From Pleurostoma richardsiae (Eukaryota > Ascomycota > Sordariomycetes > Calosphaeriales > Pleurostomataceae): 64,000 nucleotides of DNA. The translations under genes and the position numbers were made by a program. The stretch spans positions 310,001-374,000 of the forward strand of contig JANBVO010000005.1 in the NCBI GenBank assembly GCA_030052745.1. Reading direction: 5' to 3'. Below are positions 8,760 to 22,000 of this stretch, in pieces. Numbering within the stretch: the first letter of the stretch is position 1; each line of letters begins with the position of its first letter. Below the pieces are notes generated by a model that was not told the origin of the DNA, ran no database searches, and saw only the letters and a list, made by a program, of their open reading frames with translations.

Positions 8760-11686
8760 ATGCATCTCGTGCCAAAAGAGGTCCGTGAATCCCCTCAGCT
8801 GACATCTCGCCTTCTGCTGGAGCTTCGATAAGGAGCTGGTGCCAAGTGCCGAGGTGCTGCTGCTGCTAACTCGACCGAGCATCGCAGCTTGATAAGCTCG
8901 TCATCTCCCAGGTTGGCTTCATTGCCCAGCGCCGTCTCGCGCGCGGCGTGAAGCTGAACCACTCCGAGGCAACTGTAAGTCGAACCCCTGAGTTAGACCA
9001 CCTTACAAGTACGACGAGATTGGGTGCAATGTGCCACCGAGTGTTGGTCACACCCTTGAGGGAAACCTGTACAAAGCCGTGCCATCCTCGAAGGTCGACG
9101 ACTGACACCGTCCCAGGCGCTCATCGCCAGCAACCTCCAGGAGCTCATCCGCGATGGCAACCACACCGTCGCCGACCTGATGAGCATCGGCGCCACCATG
9201 CTGGGCCGGCGCCACGTGCAGCCCTCGGTGCTGTCGACGCTGCACGAGATCCAGGTCGAGGGCACGTTCCCCTCGGGCACATACCTCGTCACCGTCCACA
9301 ACCCCATCAGCACCGACAACGGCGACCTGGCCCGCGCCCTGTACGGCTCCTTCCTGCCCATCCCGGACAACTCCGACGCCACCTTCCCCCTGCCGCTGGC
9401 CGACGCCTACGAGCTCACCAAGCAGCCCGGCGCCGTCGTGCCCGTCAAGGGCAAGGTCACCCTTAACGAGGGCCGCAAGAGGATCCGCCTCAAGGTCACC
9501 AGCAAGGGCGACCGCCCCATCCAGGTGGGCAGCCACTACCACTTCGTCGAGACGAACCCGCAGCTCGAGTTCGACCGCGCCCGCGCCTACGGCTTCCGGC
9601 TGGACATCGCCGCCGGCACCTCGGTGCGCTTCGAGCCCGGCGACGCCAAGACGGTGACGCTCGTCGAGATCGGCGGCGGGAGGGTCATCCGCGGCGGCAA
9701 CAACCTGGCCAGCGGGCCCGTCGACCCCTCGCGCGCCGGCGAGCTCGTCGCGAGGCTGCAGCAGGCGGGCTTCGCGCACGCGCCGGACCCGGCGGGCGAC
9801 GCGGCCCTCCACGCCGACGCCTTCGCCATGGACCGTGCGGCGTACGTGACCATGTTCGGCCCCACGACGGGCGACCTCGTCCGGCTGGGCATGACGGACC
9901 TGTGGATCAGGGTGGAGAGGGACTTCACCGTGTACGGCGACGAGTGCAAGTTCGGCGGCGGTAAGACGCTGCGCGAGGGCATGGGCCAGGCGACGGGCCG
10001 CTCGGACGCCGAGTCGCTGGACATGGTGGTCACCAACGCGCTGGTGCTCGACTGGTCGGGCATCTACAAGGCGGACATCGGCGTCAAGGACGGCCTGATC
10101 GTTGGAATCGGCAAGGCCGGCAACCCGGACGTCATGGACGGCGTGACCCCCGGCATGGTGGTCGGGAGCTGCACGGATGTGGTGGCTGGCGAGGGCAAGA
10201 TCATCACCGCCGGTGGCATCGACACCCATATCCACTTCATCTGCCCGCAGCAGGCGTACGAAGGTATTGCGTCTGGAATCACCACGATTCTTGGTGGTGG
10301 GACCGGGCCTAGGTATGTCCTCTCCATCCTGATCTCTCTAGCTATCATCCCTAGGTTCAGCAGACTGACAGTTTCTTCAGCGCCGGAACCAGTGCCACGA
10401 CCTGCACACCCGGCGCCAACTACATCCGCCAGATGCTCCAGGCCTGCGACGAGCTCCCGCTCAACGTCGGCATCACCGGCAAGGGCAACGACAGCGCGCC
10501 GGAGGCGCTCCGCGAGCAGATCGTGGCGGGCGCCTGCGGCCTGAAGCTGCACGAGGACTGGGGCACGACGCCGGCGGCGATCGACGCGTGCCTGACGGTG
10601 TGCGACGAGCTGGACGTGCAGTGCCTGATCCACACCGACACGCTCAACGAGTCCGGGTTCGTCGAGTCGACGGTGGCGGCCTTCAAGGGCCGCACCATCC
10701 ACACGTACCACACCGAGGGCGCGGGCGGCGGCCACGCGCCCGACATCATCTCGGTGGTGGAGCACCCCAACGTGCTGCCGTCCAGCACGAACCCGACGCG
10801 GCCCTACACGCGCAACACGCTGGACGAGCACCTGGACATGCTGATGGTGTGCCACCACCTGTCCAAGAGCATCCCCGAGGACGTGGCGTTCGCCGAGTCG
10901 CGGATCCGCGCCGAGACGATCGCGGCCGAGGACGTGCTGCACGACGCCGGGGCCATCAGCATGATGAGCTCGGACAGCCAGGCGATGGGCCGGTGCGGCG
11001 AGGTCATCCTGCGGACGTGGAACACGGCGCACAAGAACAAGGTGCAGAGGGGGTACCTGCCGGAGGACGCGGGGACGGGCGCGGACAACGCCCGCGCCAA
11101 GAGGTACGTCAGCAAGTACACGATCAACCCGGCGCTGGCGCAGGGCATGGCGCACCTGGTGGGCAGCGTCGAGGTGGGCAAGCTGGCGGACCTGGTGGTG
11201 TGGGACCCGGCGTGGTTCGCGACCAAGCCGAGCCATGTCATCAAGAGCGGGTTCATCGCCTGGAGCCAGATGGTAAGTCTTACTTCCCCGTCCCTTCCCC
11301 TTCTCCCTTATGCCTCACTCTCCCCCCTTTTCGCCTGTGAGCAACACCGCTGACGAACCGCCCAGGGCGACCCCAACGCGTCCATCCCCACCGTCCAGCC
11401 CGTCATCGCCCGGCCCATGTACGCGCCGCTGGTGCCCTCGTCCAAGGTGCTCTTCGTGTCGCAGGCGAGCGTGGACCGCGGCGTGGCGGCCGGGTACGGG
11501 CTGCGCAGCCGGGTCGAGCCGGTGCGCGGGTGCCGCGCCGTCGGCAAGGCGGACATGCGGCACAACGGCGCGATGCCGCGCATGCGCGTCGACCCGGAGC
11601 GGTACACGGTCGAGGCGGACGGGGTGGTGTGCGCGGCGGAGCCGAGCGCGGAGCTGCCGCTCACGCAGGCGTACTTTGTGTATTAG
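8760..11686 (+). CDS. Urease (fused gamma-beta-alpha single chain)
   Basis: The model has five exons, 8760-8780, 8888-8974, 9117-10312, 10381-11272 and 11366-11686, giving 838 residues, the usual length of fungal and plant ureases. It hydrolyses urea to ammonia and carbamate in the cytosol. The order is the gamma-like N-terminus ([20 protein letters not shown]), a beta-like domain (about 130-250; [10 protein letters not shown]) and the alpha catalytic domain (from about 275; [18 protein letters not shown]). The nickel site is complete: His406 and His408 in GGIDTHIHF, carbamylated Lys490 in GLKLHEDW, the flap His pair at 593-594 in MVCHHLSK, and the Asp of [11 protein letters not shown]. Exon 1 encodes only seven residues (MHLVPKE). 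All phases join cleanly. The gene needs accessory proteins UreD/F/G, which are not encoded in this window. Confidence 0.97.
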
Positions 11687-13261
11687 GGGTCCCCCTCCGC
11701 CCGGGGGGGGGGGATTGGTTGGGGACAATGGTTATGTCGCTTTGGCTGGATGGAGGTGGGGGGGAGGGTTGTGGGTGGGGGAACTGGGAGTGGTTCAGGG
11801 TTGTGTCTAGGACGGACAGACGCGTCTGCTTTTTGGGTGATATGCCATGGAATTGGAAACTCTGTTCTGCAAGCAAGCGGAAAGGTTGATTGAACCCCTT
11901 CGTTATTGTGACCTGTCTCGCGTAAGATCCCGCTTCAACGAGGTGACTTGTGCTGTTGTTGCCGGTGGTGAGCAGCGCTGTCTACTGTACCCCACCTCAA
12001 GTGCCTGAGTACGGGGGACCTGGCATGCCAACGAGGGCCGGTTGAAAACGCTTTAGACGGTAAGAACGGCTGCGTAATAGTGGCGATTACTGTCCCGGCC
12101 TGAAGGGCCCGGGCTGCTAGCCTCGTCAACCGGCCTGGAGTGGCAGCGCTGCTTGCTGTAGGAGGGAGGGTCCCAGCGAGGTGAGCGAGGCTCCAGCTTC
12201 CCACCAACTATGCCTGCTTATCTTGCTGCCCACTCGAGGCCCCAGCAGACGAGCGTCACATCAGCAAGTCGCCTTGGAGCCAGGGCATCTGGGCAGGGTT
12301 GAGAGCTCCAGTTAGTTACCTAAGTTTGTTGCTCCAAGCCGTAAGCTATTGGTAGCGCCCGCGCCGACAGGGAGGCCTTTTGGAGAGTGCTAGGTACCTG
12401 GACCTGAGCGGGAGCAGAACAGTAGCGCTTGACGCCCGCGCTCCCCACAAGTGACAAGACCGAGCACCCATTTCATACTGCTATGTAGGAACCCTAACAT
12501 ACCTTGGTAGGTTCTGCTCCAACAACAGGTGCAACCGCCGACTGCTGCACTGCCCGCTTGCCCGCCGTAGCAAATATAAATGCGAGAAGAGAGAAGGTGG
12601 GATTTTGAGGGCGGATGCCCAGCGCCCGTAGAGGGCTGCATCTGACAGCTAAGGCCTAGGTACCTCATTTACCAGCTTGAGACGACGCCAGGTGTAGTGA
12701 CATAGGTACCCAACAATCAATCGTGTTTAGGCGAACAGACACTTCATCGGCCTAGCAGTACAGAGGCACAGGCAGTAGGCTGAGTGAGGTATCAATCATG
12801 TGCATTATCCCATGCGAGAAAAACCATAAGTACACGAACAAGGCCCGGCCACAGCCAGCCAACTCCGCAGACCCGGTGCCGCCACCTACTACCCGCCCGC
12901 CCTGTATATCCTGCTCCGCAGAGCCAGACTTTTAGTCAAAAAAAGCCGTTTCCTTCCCTCCCCTTGAAAGCCAAAACCGCCTTGTCATGTAAGTCATACA
13001 GTTGCAAAGCAGCGAAAACCCCACAGAGATCAGCGCGACCGAGTGTGCCGCCACGAGCCAGACACACGCTCTCTGGGCCTCGGTGTATATCATAGAGCGA
13101 CAGCTTATACCGCGTCCACCCGGACTATGTGGCCCTAATGATGGAAAGAAATACCGAAGAGTTAAGTAGATATGAAGAGGCGAGAGCGCGCAAGAGGTAT
13201 CATGGTCACGTTCAGAAGAGAATCAGAGCAGTATCGACCGATGGCTGTCCGGCTCTGCACT
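11687..13261. other. Intergenic, no gene recognised
   Basis: The stretch opens with an 11-base G tract just after the urease stop (about 11703-11713). It then shows scattered GGTACC/CCTAGG-type repeats (see 12316-12712). Open frames are below about 105 codons and carry no known motif. Confidence 0.55.
12316..12712. repeat. TACCTA/GGTACC-type repeat island
   Basis: At least five copies of short words built from TAGGTA/TACCTA are present (near 12316, 12393, 12500, 12655 and 12705). They belong to the same intergenic repeat type as the islands at 15.7, 25.3 and 52.3 kb. None lies in a coding exon. Confidence 0.45.
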
Positions 13262-15044
13262 CTAACCGCTCTTGGTCTTCTTGCGCCCCGACTTCTTGGG
13301 CTCCTCCTTCTCAGGCTCCGCCGCCGCCGGCTTGGTCGACGTGCGCTTGCGCTTCTTCTCGGGGCTGGCCGGGGTGGCAGCGGCGCTCTTGGCGGGCTCG
13401 GGCTGCTCGCCACCAGGAGTCGCAGTCTTGCGCTTGCGGGTGCCGGCCTTGGACCGAGGGGTCTTGGCGGCCGGAGTCTCCTCGGCAGCCGGCTCCTCGG
13501 CGGCGGCGCTCTGCTGGAGCTGCTCGGCAATGGCGTCCTGGTCGTTGCCGGCCTCGGGATCGCCGCCAGACATGGCAGGGACGGGAATCTGGAACTCCTC
13601 GGCGTACTTGAGCGCCTCCTGGTCCGTCATGTTCTTGGCGTTCTCATTGCCGGCCTTGAACGAGTGAACACGGGCATTGTACAGGCGCAGGTTGTACTGG
13701 TACGCCTTGTTCCATCCCTACAGAACCACTGTGTTAGCCGCAGAGGCGATCAGGGGAACATGTGCACGAGGCACTGCGACTGACCTGCTTCTCACTGGGA
13801 GTCATGGATGCCCAGCGGCGCTGGCCCTCCTCCTGGACGGCGCCCTTAGGAGCAGCCTCGCCGAGGTCACCGGCAATGATGGGACGAGCAGTCTGCATGT
13901 ACAGGAAGTAGGGAGTCAGGGGCCGCTTGGGGGCATTGGGGTCGTGGTGGCGCTTCTTGCGCTCCTTCTTCTCCTCGACAGGTGGTGCAGGTGGGCCAGG
14001 CACGGGAGGCAGCAGGTTGAGGCCAAGGGCGCTCTCCAGGTCTGGAAGCTCGCCGCCATTCTCAAGGTTGGTGCCCTCGCCCAACAGGAGGTTGGTCTGG
14101 CGCAGATAGTCGGCGGAGAAGGACTTGATGAGATCCTGGATGGTTGCAAGACGGGAATACACCTTGGATGTGGGTTAGTGCGACCGTACTCAGCGTGACG
14201 CTGCATGTATGTGCATATACTGAAAAGGCCGAAACAAGCCGAAGCGGAAGCAAAAGGACAAGCAAAATCAGACGTTGGGAACGGTAGGCCCCGGGGCTAG
14301 ACAGGACACAGGCAAGCTAGGGCGTGCGCCGTGCCGGGTGAGACGCGGTTGCAGACAACGCGGGGTGGGGCCATGCGATGCCAGTGTAAACAAACCGGCA
14401 GAGCCGGGTCAGGAAGCTCCAGCGGCCAGCGCCTAGATAAGAGAAGAGGTAAAGGAAGACTGAATCACGTGGGACTTGAGCAGGTTCGGCTGCCTTGTAC
14501 AAGCACGTGTACATTGATTGAGCGCGCACTGTCATCGGGTCGCGCACTGCGTGCCGCTCATCTGCGTGCATTGCGCTGCGCTGTGACGAGGCTCGCGGCT
14601 TCGGAATTGTACGATGGCGGGTTGCGCCCGGCACCGTCGCGCCATGGCGTGCGGCGTGATGCGCCGGGGGCGGGCCATTTTGGAGATACCAATGCCGGCT
14701 TTGCGACGGCATGGGATGATGAAGATGATGGGGGGAGCTGGCGCGTGGGCCAGTTGGGGTAAAACGGGAGTGGAGGGATGCCTCTCAGTCTCGCCAGCTA
14801 AGAGAGACCGAACCATTGCTGTTGGTCTCGCTGTGCTGTGCTGCGCTGGAGCGCCCAGGCGAAGAGGAAGAAAAGCGGGCAAGCGACGATAAGAGAGAAA
14901 GGAGATGCGAGGAAGAGAAGCTGGGCTTACCGAATCTCTGACGCGGATGAAATTGTCGACATCAATGACACGAGGCGGCATGACGCTGGAGGATGCGACG
15001 GGCGGCTTCTCCTCAGGCGCCTTGTTCTTGGGTGGACGGGCCAT
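13262..15044 (-). CDS. HMG-box chromatin protein
   Basis: The model has three exons, complement(13262-13717, 13785-14162, 14931-15044), and encodes 315 residues. It is probably a nuclear, DNA-bending protein. An HMG box begins at DPNAPKRPLTPYFLYMQTAR (about residue 110) and runs over the second intron to GWNKAYQYNLRLYNA. The C-terminal third is a Lys/Ala/Pro/Glu-rich tail with SPEKKRKR and GRKKTKSG, typical of chromatin proteins. The N-terminal half (VYSRLATIQDLIKSFSADYL) is not a known domain to me. Intron 1 is 768 bp, by far the longest in any gene here, and may hold regulatory sequence. The assignment to the HMG superfamily is firm; the specific role is unknown. Confidence 0.9.
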
Positions 15045-18000
15045 CGCTGCGATATTACAATGTTGGTGGTGGGTGGTGGCGGTGGTGATGCTTGATTACC
15101 TGGAGCAAGAGGCTGCTAGAGAGGTCTCTTAGAGGTCTCAGCGGCTGGATGGGGCGGGATGATGGTCGCGATGGACGGACAATTGCGAGGGAGCCGCTGA
15201 AAGGTTGGTGGAGTGAGGGAGGGAGGAAATTCGGGGACGCGCTGGAGTGGGCGGGTGCCGGATATTTGTAGCGGCGCGGCGGGTCGGGCAGGCACTGGCT
15301 AATCAGTGAAAGTCCCAAGGTCGAAAGGCCGAAGGCTGCTGCTGCTGCTGGCGCGCCAAAGCAGGCGAGGGCGGAAGGGCGAGAGGGCGGGCGGGCGAGC
15401 GACTTGCTGTGTGTGGTGCTAGCTGGTAAAGGGCATTTGGGCTGCGCGCTGCAGTGGCAGTGGAGGGCTGGAGGTACAGCGCTGCTTGTACCTCCCCTCC
15501 AAGCCAGATCCTCGAAAATCTCTGAAATTTTGCTGGGCGGGACCCGTCCCTCTCCCCCAAAAGCCCAAAAGCAGCGACAATAACAGCAGCAGCAGCCGGG
15601 CAGCAGCAGTGGCAGCCAGCCAGCCTGAAAAATCAGTGAGGAGGAGGAGACGCCCATCCCAGTCAGCCCATCCATTCCCATCACCACGAGGCTCCAGCAA
15701 CTGTGCCAGCAAGCATATGAACTCCCTCCTCCCCCTAGGTATGCTGCACCTACCTACCTGTAAGTAGACTCTTTATCCTCTCTACACCCACCTCAGATAT
15801 AAGGTAGGTATTTCACAGGTACTTCTACCTACCTAGGCAGGTACTGTTACCCTATCTACTCAGTAAGGGAAGGTAGGTAAGGCAGGACCAGTATTACTTG
15901 CCAGCCAGCCCTCAGTGTTACAGTCGATTAGCAGCTTTCTTACGTCTATTACGTGCTTGTTACGGCGGTGGTCTTCTTGTCAAGTCCGATCAGGTCAGGC
16001 TCTCCCCGGACGGGGTACCTAAGGTACCTGTTCCTTCTTTGCCTTAGGTACTGAGCTCGGGTAAAGGTGGGCTCCCAGCTCTCTCCCCATCTCTCTCTCT
16101 TTGCCTTCCACCCTTCCATCCTTTCTCTGTCCCCGAGCTTCCTCCGCTTCCGGCTATCGCTGCTCCCGCCCAGCGCCTAGAGGAACGCAACACACACGCA
16201 CCCACACACCAGCACCTACGCGCTCTGGGGGGTCATCGTCGATGTCGCTCCTTACCACAACACATTCATCGGCGCATTTCCTCGCTACGTTTCCCTCAAC
16301 AGATTTCGACTTTTACGGCAAGGCCTAGTCAACGAGGTGCGCCCGAGCCCTCGAGCGGTGCCTCTTTGATTAGGGCGCTCAATCTCGAGGATCAGGAAAG
16401 GTCCCTTTTGCGCCGCTGTTTTTCGGTTACTGCTGCTGCTCGAGGCTCTCTGCCATTGTTGCTGCCGCTCCCCTCCGAGCTGCCAGACTGCCAGAGGAGC
16501 TCCCTGAAAGAGCTTAGGTGGGCGCGGTGGCTGGCCACTTTCCCTCGGGTGCTTCGCCTGTGTGCCAATGAGGTGGCAGCACAGCAGCTCCATCGCTCCA
16601 TCACCTGAAATGTTGCAGGGGTCGCTCTCGCTGCAGCGAGTTAGCGCCCTTTGTGCTCTTCTGCTGCTGCCGCTGCTGCTAAAAGCGGCGTCAGTCCGAA
16701 CTCTGCTGGCTGCCCGTGCTGGAACCTACACCCGCCCTGCAGAATCAGGCACGAGTCCGCTAGGACAACTGTCTAATGGCCTTCCGGCCAGTGATCTCAG
16801 CAGTGGGAGCAGTAATCTTTCTGTCTAGAAACCCAACCACCGCCAGCCAAAGGCAGTCGGTCGCTGCTCCGGCCCGCCCAGCGCTTCACTACCTACCAGT
16901 GCTACAAAGAGCTTTCCTCTGACCCCAAGAGGGATCGTATTCAACCTTACAGTGCTAGAGCCTAGACCCCAGTAAGCTCTAGCAAAAGAGACAACTTTGA
17001 GAGGGGGCCACAAAGCCTTTTGCTAGGCAACCACTCCACTATAGGGACTCTGAGCTGGCTACTACGGCGATTCTGCTCAAGGTTACATGCCTTTAAGTGC
17101 TGTTAGTCGAGGCGTTGATATCCCGCCATAGCAACCAGTTCCTAAGCTCAGCCTGGCACGCCCACCTGTCGAGGGGCGTCTCCCTCAGAGAACCGGAAGT
17201 TCCTCAGGATTTGCTATTCCATCCATCAGCCCCGTAACTTTAGTCGTTCGTAACCGTTCCTCTCTGTCTTAAGCTGTGCTGGCCTCCAGGTGCGCGAACC
17301 GTTCTCCTCCAGAGCTCTCATCAGCCTGCTAACGCACTTGGGGCTGCTCTTGTTCACTGCAAGAGCATCCTTGGCTGTAGCTACCCTTACCTGTCCCCTA
17401 GTTTAGGTAGGGTCTTGGGACCGGCTTGCTTTCACAAGACGTTATGACCTACCTTACCCTATTAACGCTCACCAGAGCTAAACTGGCCCCAATATTTCGT
17501 AGGCTTTTGTGATGCCGCGCCCGATCACGGTTACTGCGTACAGCCTACGGTTTCCCGGCTAGTTTCAGACTTTCGGCAAGATGATAATATCGGCCATGCC
17601 GCCGCCATCCTTGTCAGCCAGACTGTGCTCAAGCATTTGGATGTCGCGAGCTGTCCGACTACAAGGCTGTAAGTCTGCGCGACTGATTAGGTGTGACTGA
17701 ACGCGTCATGTAACAGAGGTGGCGCTTCCCATCTCTTGCTGGCCCTGATTGCCCACGCGTTACCTTACATGCCATGTCCCCCGCAGGCGTTTCGTTCCAT
17801 ACTATGTAAGCACTCGGCATCGGACGGAAATGTCCGAGTGTCATGACGGTCGCCCTCGCTGGCCGGCGCTGGCTCCGGCGGGTGTCGGCACCCCGGAATA
17901 ACGTGACGCCCCGGGACCTGTTGTGCGGGGCACATCGGGCCCCTTGCAACGGTGTCTTTCCCGTGACAGCCACCGCGACTCCGGAAGGACTCCGTACAGA

Positions 18001-19006
18001 ATCCCTTGGAGTTGAGTACAGTGCAGAGACGAGTTAGCGTCGGCTATCAGTGCTAGACTGAGGAATTAGCAGCAGGGGCTTGGAGCTATTTGTACGCGTA
18101 GCGATCGAGGTAGCTCTGGGTCCGCCTAAGCAAGAGCTAACTAAGGCTCTATGCTCCTTTCTGAACGACGCGGAAAGGGAGTTTTCATCTCTTCTATGGT
18201 CCCTGGCGGCTCAAGATAAGGTGGCCAGAGCTCCTGATAGCAGGTCTGCCCACCACCGGCAGAGGGAAGCAGAGGATACGCAGTACTAAGTACATTACTT
18301 GGGTAGGTAAGGTAGTGATAAGAGAGGCACGGTGTTGATCCGGGGCGGGGCAGGATGGAGAGGGTGGCGCGTACGGGAGTCGAAGAGTGCTGAAACGCAA
18401 GGCTGGTGCCCAATGAGACCCACCAGGCCCTGCTCGCAGTGCCCGCATTGGGGCTTGGCTGACGACCGACCCCGCCGGCCTTCTCAATCTGCCCCTCCTT
18501 CGCGACAGAAAGCTGGCCGAGCTGCTGCATTCTGGAGCTTTGAATGGCGTCTTGGCATGTTTCTGATGTGATCGAGAGCCCGTGTGAGCTCGGGAAAGGG
18601 GTCGATTCCGCACCGTTCACGCGCCGTTCGCAATCAAGACAAACCCCTCTCAGCTCTCTCTCCCTCTTCCTCGATTTCCCACCCCGTTTTCCCCTCCAGC
18701 AACCTCTGTCCGTCTGTCCTCCCTCACGATCAAAACACCTCTCGACTGCGTCGGAGAACCCAACAAAAGTAAACAAGAGAACTTCCCGATAGCCGGTCCT
18801 TACCGACCAGCTCTGTCCCCTCACCGACTCCTCCACCAACACCTGTATCGACATCTCACTGCCCAACTCTGCCTGAAGGTACGTCATCCACCACTCCTCC
18901 TATTCCTCCTCGTAGACCGGCCGTGTGCTACCTGCGCAGAGTGCCTACCTTGCCGAGAGAGACACTGACGCTCCTGAGAACCAGAGTGCTACAAATAACG
19001 CAAACA
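15045..19006. other. Long non-coding stretch between HMG gene and het-C
   Basis: About 4 kb. The first 700 bp, upstream of the HMG gene, are rich in CTG/CAG triplets (15336-15350, 15586-15615). A TACCTA repeat island follows (15735-16052). From 16.8 to 18.1 kb there is no long open frame on either strand, and no terminal repeats were recognised. The last 400 bp (CT-rich, 18640-18960) are the het-C promoter and leader. The middle could be an old decayed element, but nothing shows this directly. Confidence 0.45.
15735..16052. repeat. TACCTA repeat island
   Basis: A dense run of TACCTACC / GGTAGGTA / GGTACCTAAGGTACC words (for example 15748-15760, 15802-15838, 15872-15880, 16014-16030). The words are partly palindromic. 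It looks like a degenerate short tandem repeat of the kind found between genes in several Sordariomycetes. Confidence 0.6.
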
Positions 19007-22000
19007 ATGTCCCTCTTCAAGGCGACTCCCCTCTTGTGGGGGTTGGTCCTGCTCTTCCTCTTCGCCAAGCCCACTCACGCCTTCGGAGCCGGCAACATCG
19101 CCGGCATCTCCAAGGTCGAGGGCCAGAACTGTAAGCTTCCCTTCCCAAGCCCTATTTCGCGCCCATCACCCCTCCTGCCCTCCTCGAAGCTGACCGCTCT
19201 TTCTCCGCAGGGCGCCATGGCGACATCGAAGACACCCTCCTCAAGATCCTCATGGCCCGCGCCGTCGGCGGCAAGAAATTCGACAAGCTTATGGTCTCGC
19301 GCGTTTACTTCGGCAACTGGCTGCGAGACTACAGTCAGGCCATCGACGTCGGCACCGTCAAGTCCGTCTCCGCAGAGGCAATCCGCCTCCTGCTCTGCGT
19401 TCTCGGCTTCCTCAGCTTCGGGTACGGCTCCGGCGAGTTCGAGGTCACTGCGGACCGTCTGGGCTGCTACCGCCCCGAGGATCACATCGACAATCCCAAG
19501 GACTATGCCGATAACCAGGATGCGCGTCAGTATGACCGGAGGCTGCGCGGCCCCATTGATGAGCGAGTCGAACTGGCCATCGATCCTCAGACCGGCTTGA
19601 AGAACTACATCGCCAATGAGGGCGCTAACATCATGACCTCGGCTCTTCACGTCCGCCGCCTCTTTGGCAAGTGCATTGAGCTTGGCCGCTCCTACCAGAG
19701 CACCCGCAACAAGGCTGAACTCTACGAGGCTCTGCGCCTCATGGGAACCGGCCTTCACTGCCTTGAGGGTATGTCCTGCATGTTATGGGAGCTTTTACAG
19801 GCACCTACTGTTTTTGCTGGTCGTTTTGTTGTCATGCTGACATTCGCGGATAGATTTCCTCGCTCACAGCAACTACACCGAACTGGCCCTGATCGAGCTG
19901 GGTGAGCGCGACGTCTTTCCCCACGTCGGCTCAAGCACTCAGCTTCGCATTCCCGGCGCTCGCCAGGAGGTCTACCCTTGCGTCACTGGAACGTTTGGTG
20001 GTGTCGACTTCCTGCACTCTGTGACCGGAGAAGGTAGGTAGCAACAGACCGATTGAGTCTGGGGTTGGGAGGGAGCACATACTTACGCATGCCTAGTCTC
20101 GGACAAGTTGACCCAGAACGAGATCCAGGAGCTTGAGGGCACCCTCGAGCAGAGTCAGAACAGCGACACGAGCATCCTGCGCAATCTTCTGGACAAGATC
20201 CCGGACGGCATCTTCGGAGGCGACAACAAGAAGCAGAAGATGGATCAGATCCAGACCAACGCCACTTCTGCTCAGATGCAGCAGATGCAGGTCTCGCCCC
20301 GAGAGCCCGAGGAGTACACCCAGTACATCAAGTCCATCTTCGAGCAGGTTATGCCCGCCATCGAGTTCCATGATGACATTCTCAAGGGCATCACTGAGGC
20401 CATCGAGAAGATTCCCATCCTTCCTAAGATCATTGAGCAGCTCGAGGATCAGCTTTCTGTCTTCGTCTTCTCCATCATTGCTCCCTTCATCGTTCCGGTC
20501 ATCAACCAGATCAAAAATGAGCTTCGAACAGGATCCGATGAGATCATTGACAGCAGCAAGAACGAGCAGTTCGTCGTCTTCAACGACCGTAACAGCACCA
20601 ATCCTACCCACTCTATGCTTTCCAAGGACCACTTCTCTAATGTGAGTAACTGAGTACTGCCCGCCTACGAAACGTGCAGGCCGCAGTTGCGTAGCGGCGG
20701 GGAACATCTATAGCTGACATTCTCTCAGATCCTGAACGAAATTGCCGGAAACACTGCCAGCAAGGTCGTTGCCTGGGTCGTGCCACAGCTGATGGAAGCT
20801 TGGGACGACCATAGTGTCGACGTCGACCGTACGATGAACCGCATCATCTATGGCGTACTTCACCATCCCGCACAGCGCGACATGGGCGATGACGGAGCCC
20901 GCGATGGTCGCCAGCTCATGTTCCGCTCTGTCCAGGAGTGGTGGCAGAACATGGACCAGCGCCAGCAGCAGGACTACCGCCGCAAGCTGTCGCGACAGGG
21001 TGTCCAAAACGGCGAGAACCACAAGGAAGGTGTCTATGACACTGGCCACGGCCACGGCTGTGCCGGCAAGCTCCAGATGCACAAGCAGTTTGGCAGCGGT
21101 GGCGGGGACACCTTCGAGGACCAGATCGCGGGTGCGGCTGCCGGTGCCATCATGGGAGGCGTCACCAGCGGTCTATCGAGCATCGTTTCCGAGCAGACTG
21201 GCGGCGCCGTGAATTTGCCAACCATGGGTGGCCAGCAAGAGCACAGCAGCGGTGGTGGCGGCGGCCTCCTTGGAGGCATCACCTCGCTGCTCGGGGGCAG
21301 CTTCAAGAAGGAGGACACCGACACCTACGCCAGCCAGCCGCAGCGCACCGACGACGGCGGATACAGCCAGACGTACACGCAGTACGGCCGCAACGACTCC
21401 GGCGACCGCTACGGCCAGGCCCAGGTCACCGAGACCGAGTACCCCGACGGCGGCCGCCGCACGGACTACCAGCGGTTCGAGCAGCAGGAGGATCGCCACG
21501 GCGACAGGCCCAGCGGCGGCTACGGCTACGAGGAGCGTACGGAGACGCGGCCCACCTATGGCGGCGGCTTTGAGGAGCGCACCGAGCGGCGCTGGGAGGA
21601 TAACCAGGGAGGAGGCTTCCGCCGCGAGGAGCAGGAGAGCTACGGTGGCGGCTTCGGCGGCGACCGTCGTGAAGAGGGAGGCTTCGGTGGTGGTGGCGGC
21701 GGGCACCACGGTCGCCATCACGAGGAGGAGCGATTTGGTGGTGATGAGGGAGGCTACGGTCGTCGCCAGGAAGACAACTTCGGCGGCGGCGGCGGAGGTG
21801 GCGGCTGGGGTGGTGGCGGACGCCGTGAAGACGAGGGCTTCGGTGGTGGAGGTGGCGGATTCGGCCGCCGTGAGGACGAGGGCTTTGGAGGCGGTGGAGG
21901 TGGAGGCTGGGGCGGCGGTCGCCGCGATGACGGCCCGCCTGGCGGCTTTGGTGGCGGCGGTGATGATTACGGCCGCCGTGACGATGGCCCGCCCGGCGGC

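Noticed and set aside
9048-11236. Minus-strand frames of about 390 codons across urease
   Set aside because: They run antisense to exons with full urease motifs and are rich in Arg/His/Val/Gly, as expected from shadow frames in GC-rich DNA.
16800-18060. Possible decayed transposon between the HMG gene and het-C
   Set aside because: No terminal repeats, target-site duplication or transposase/reverse transcriptase motifs were seen on either strand.
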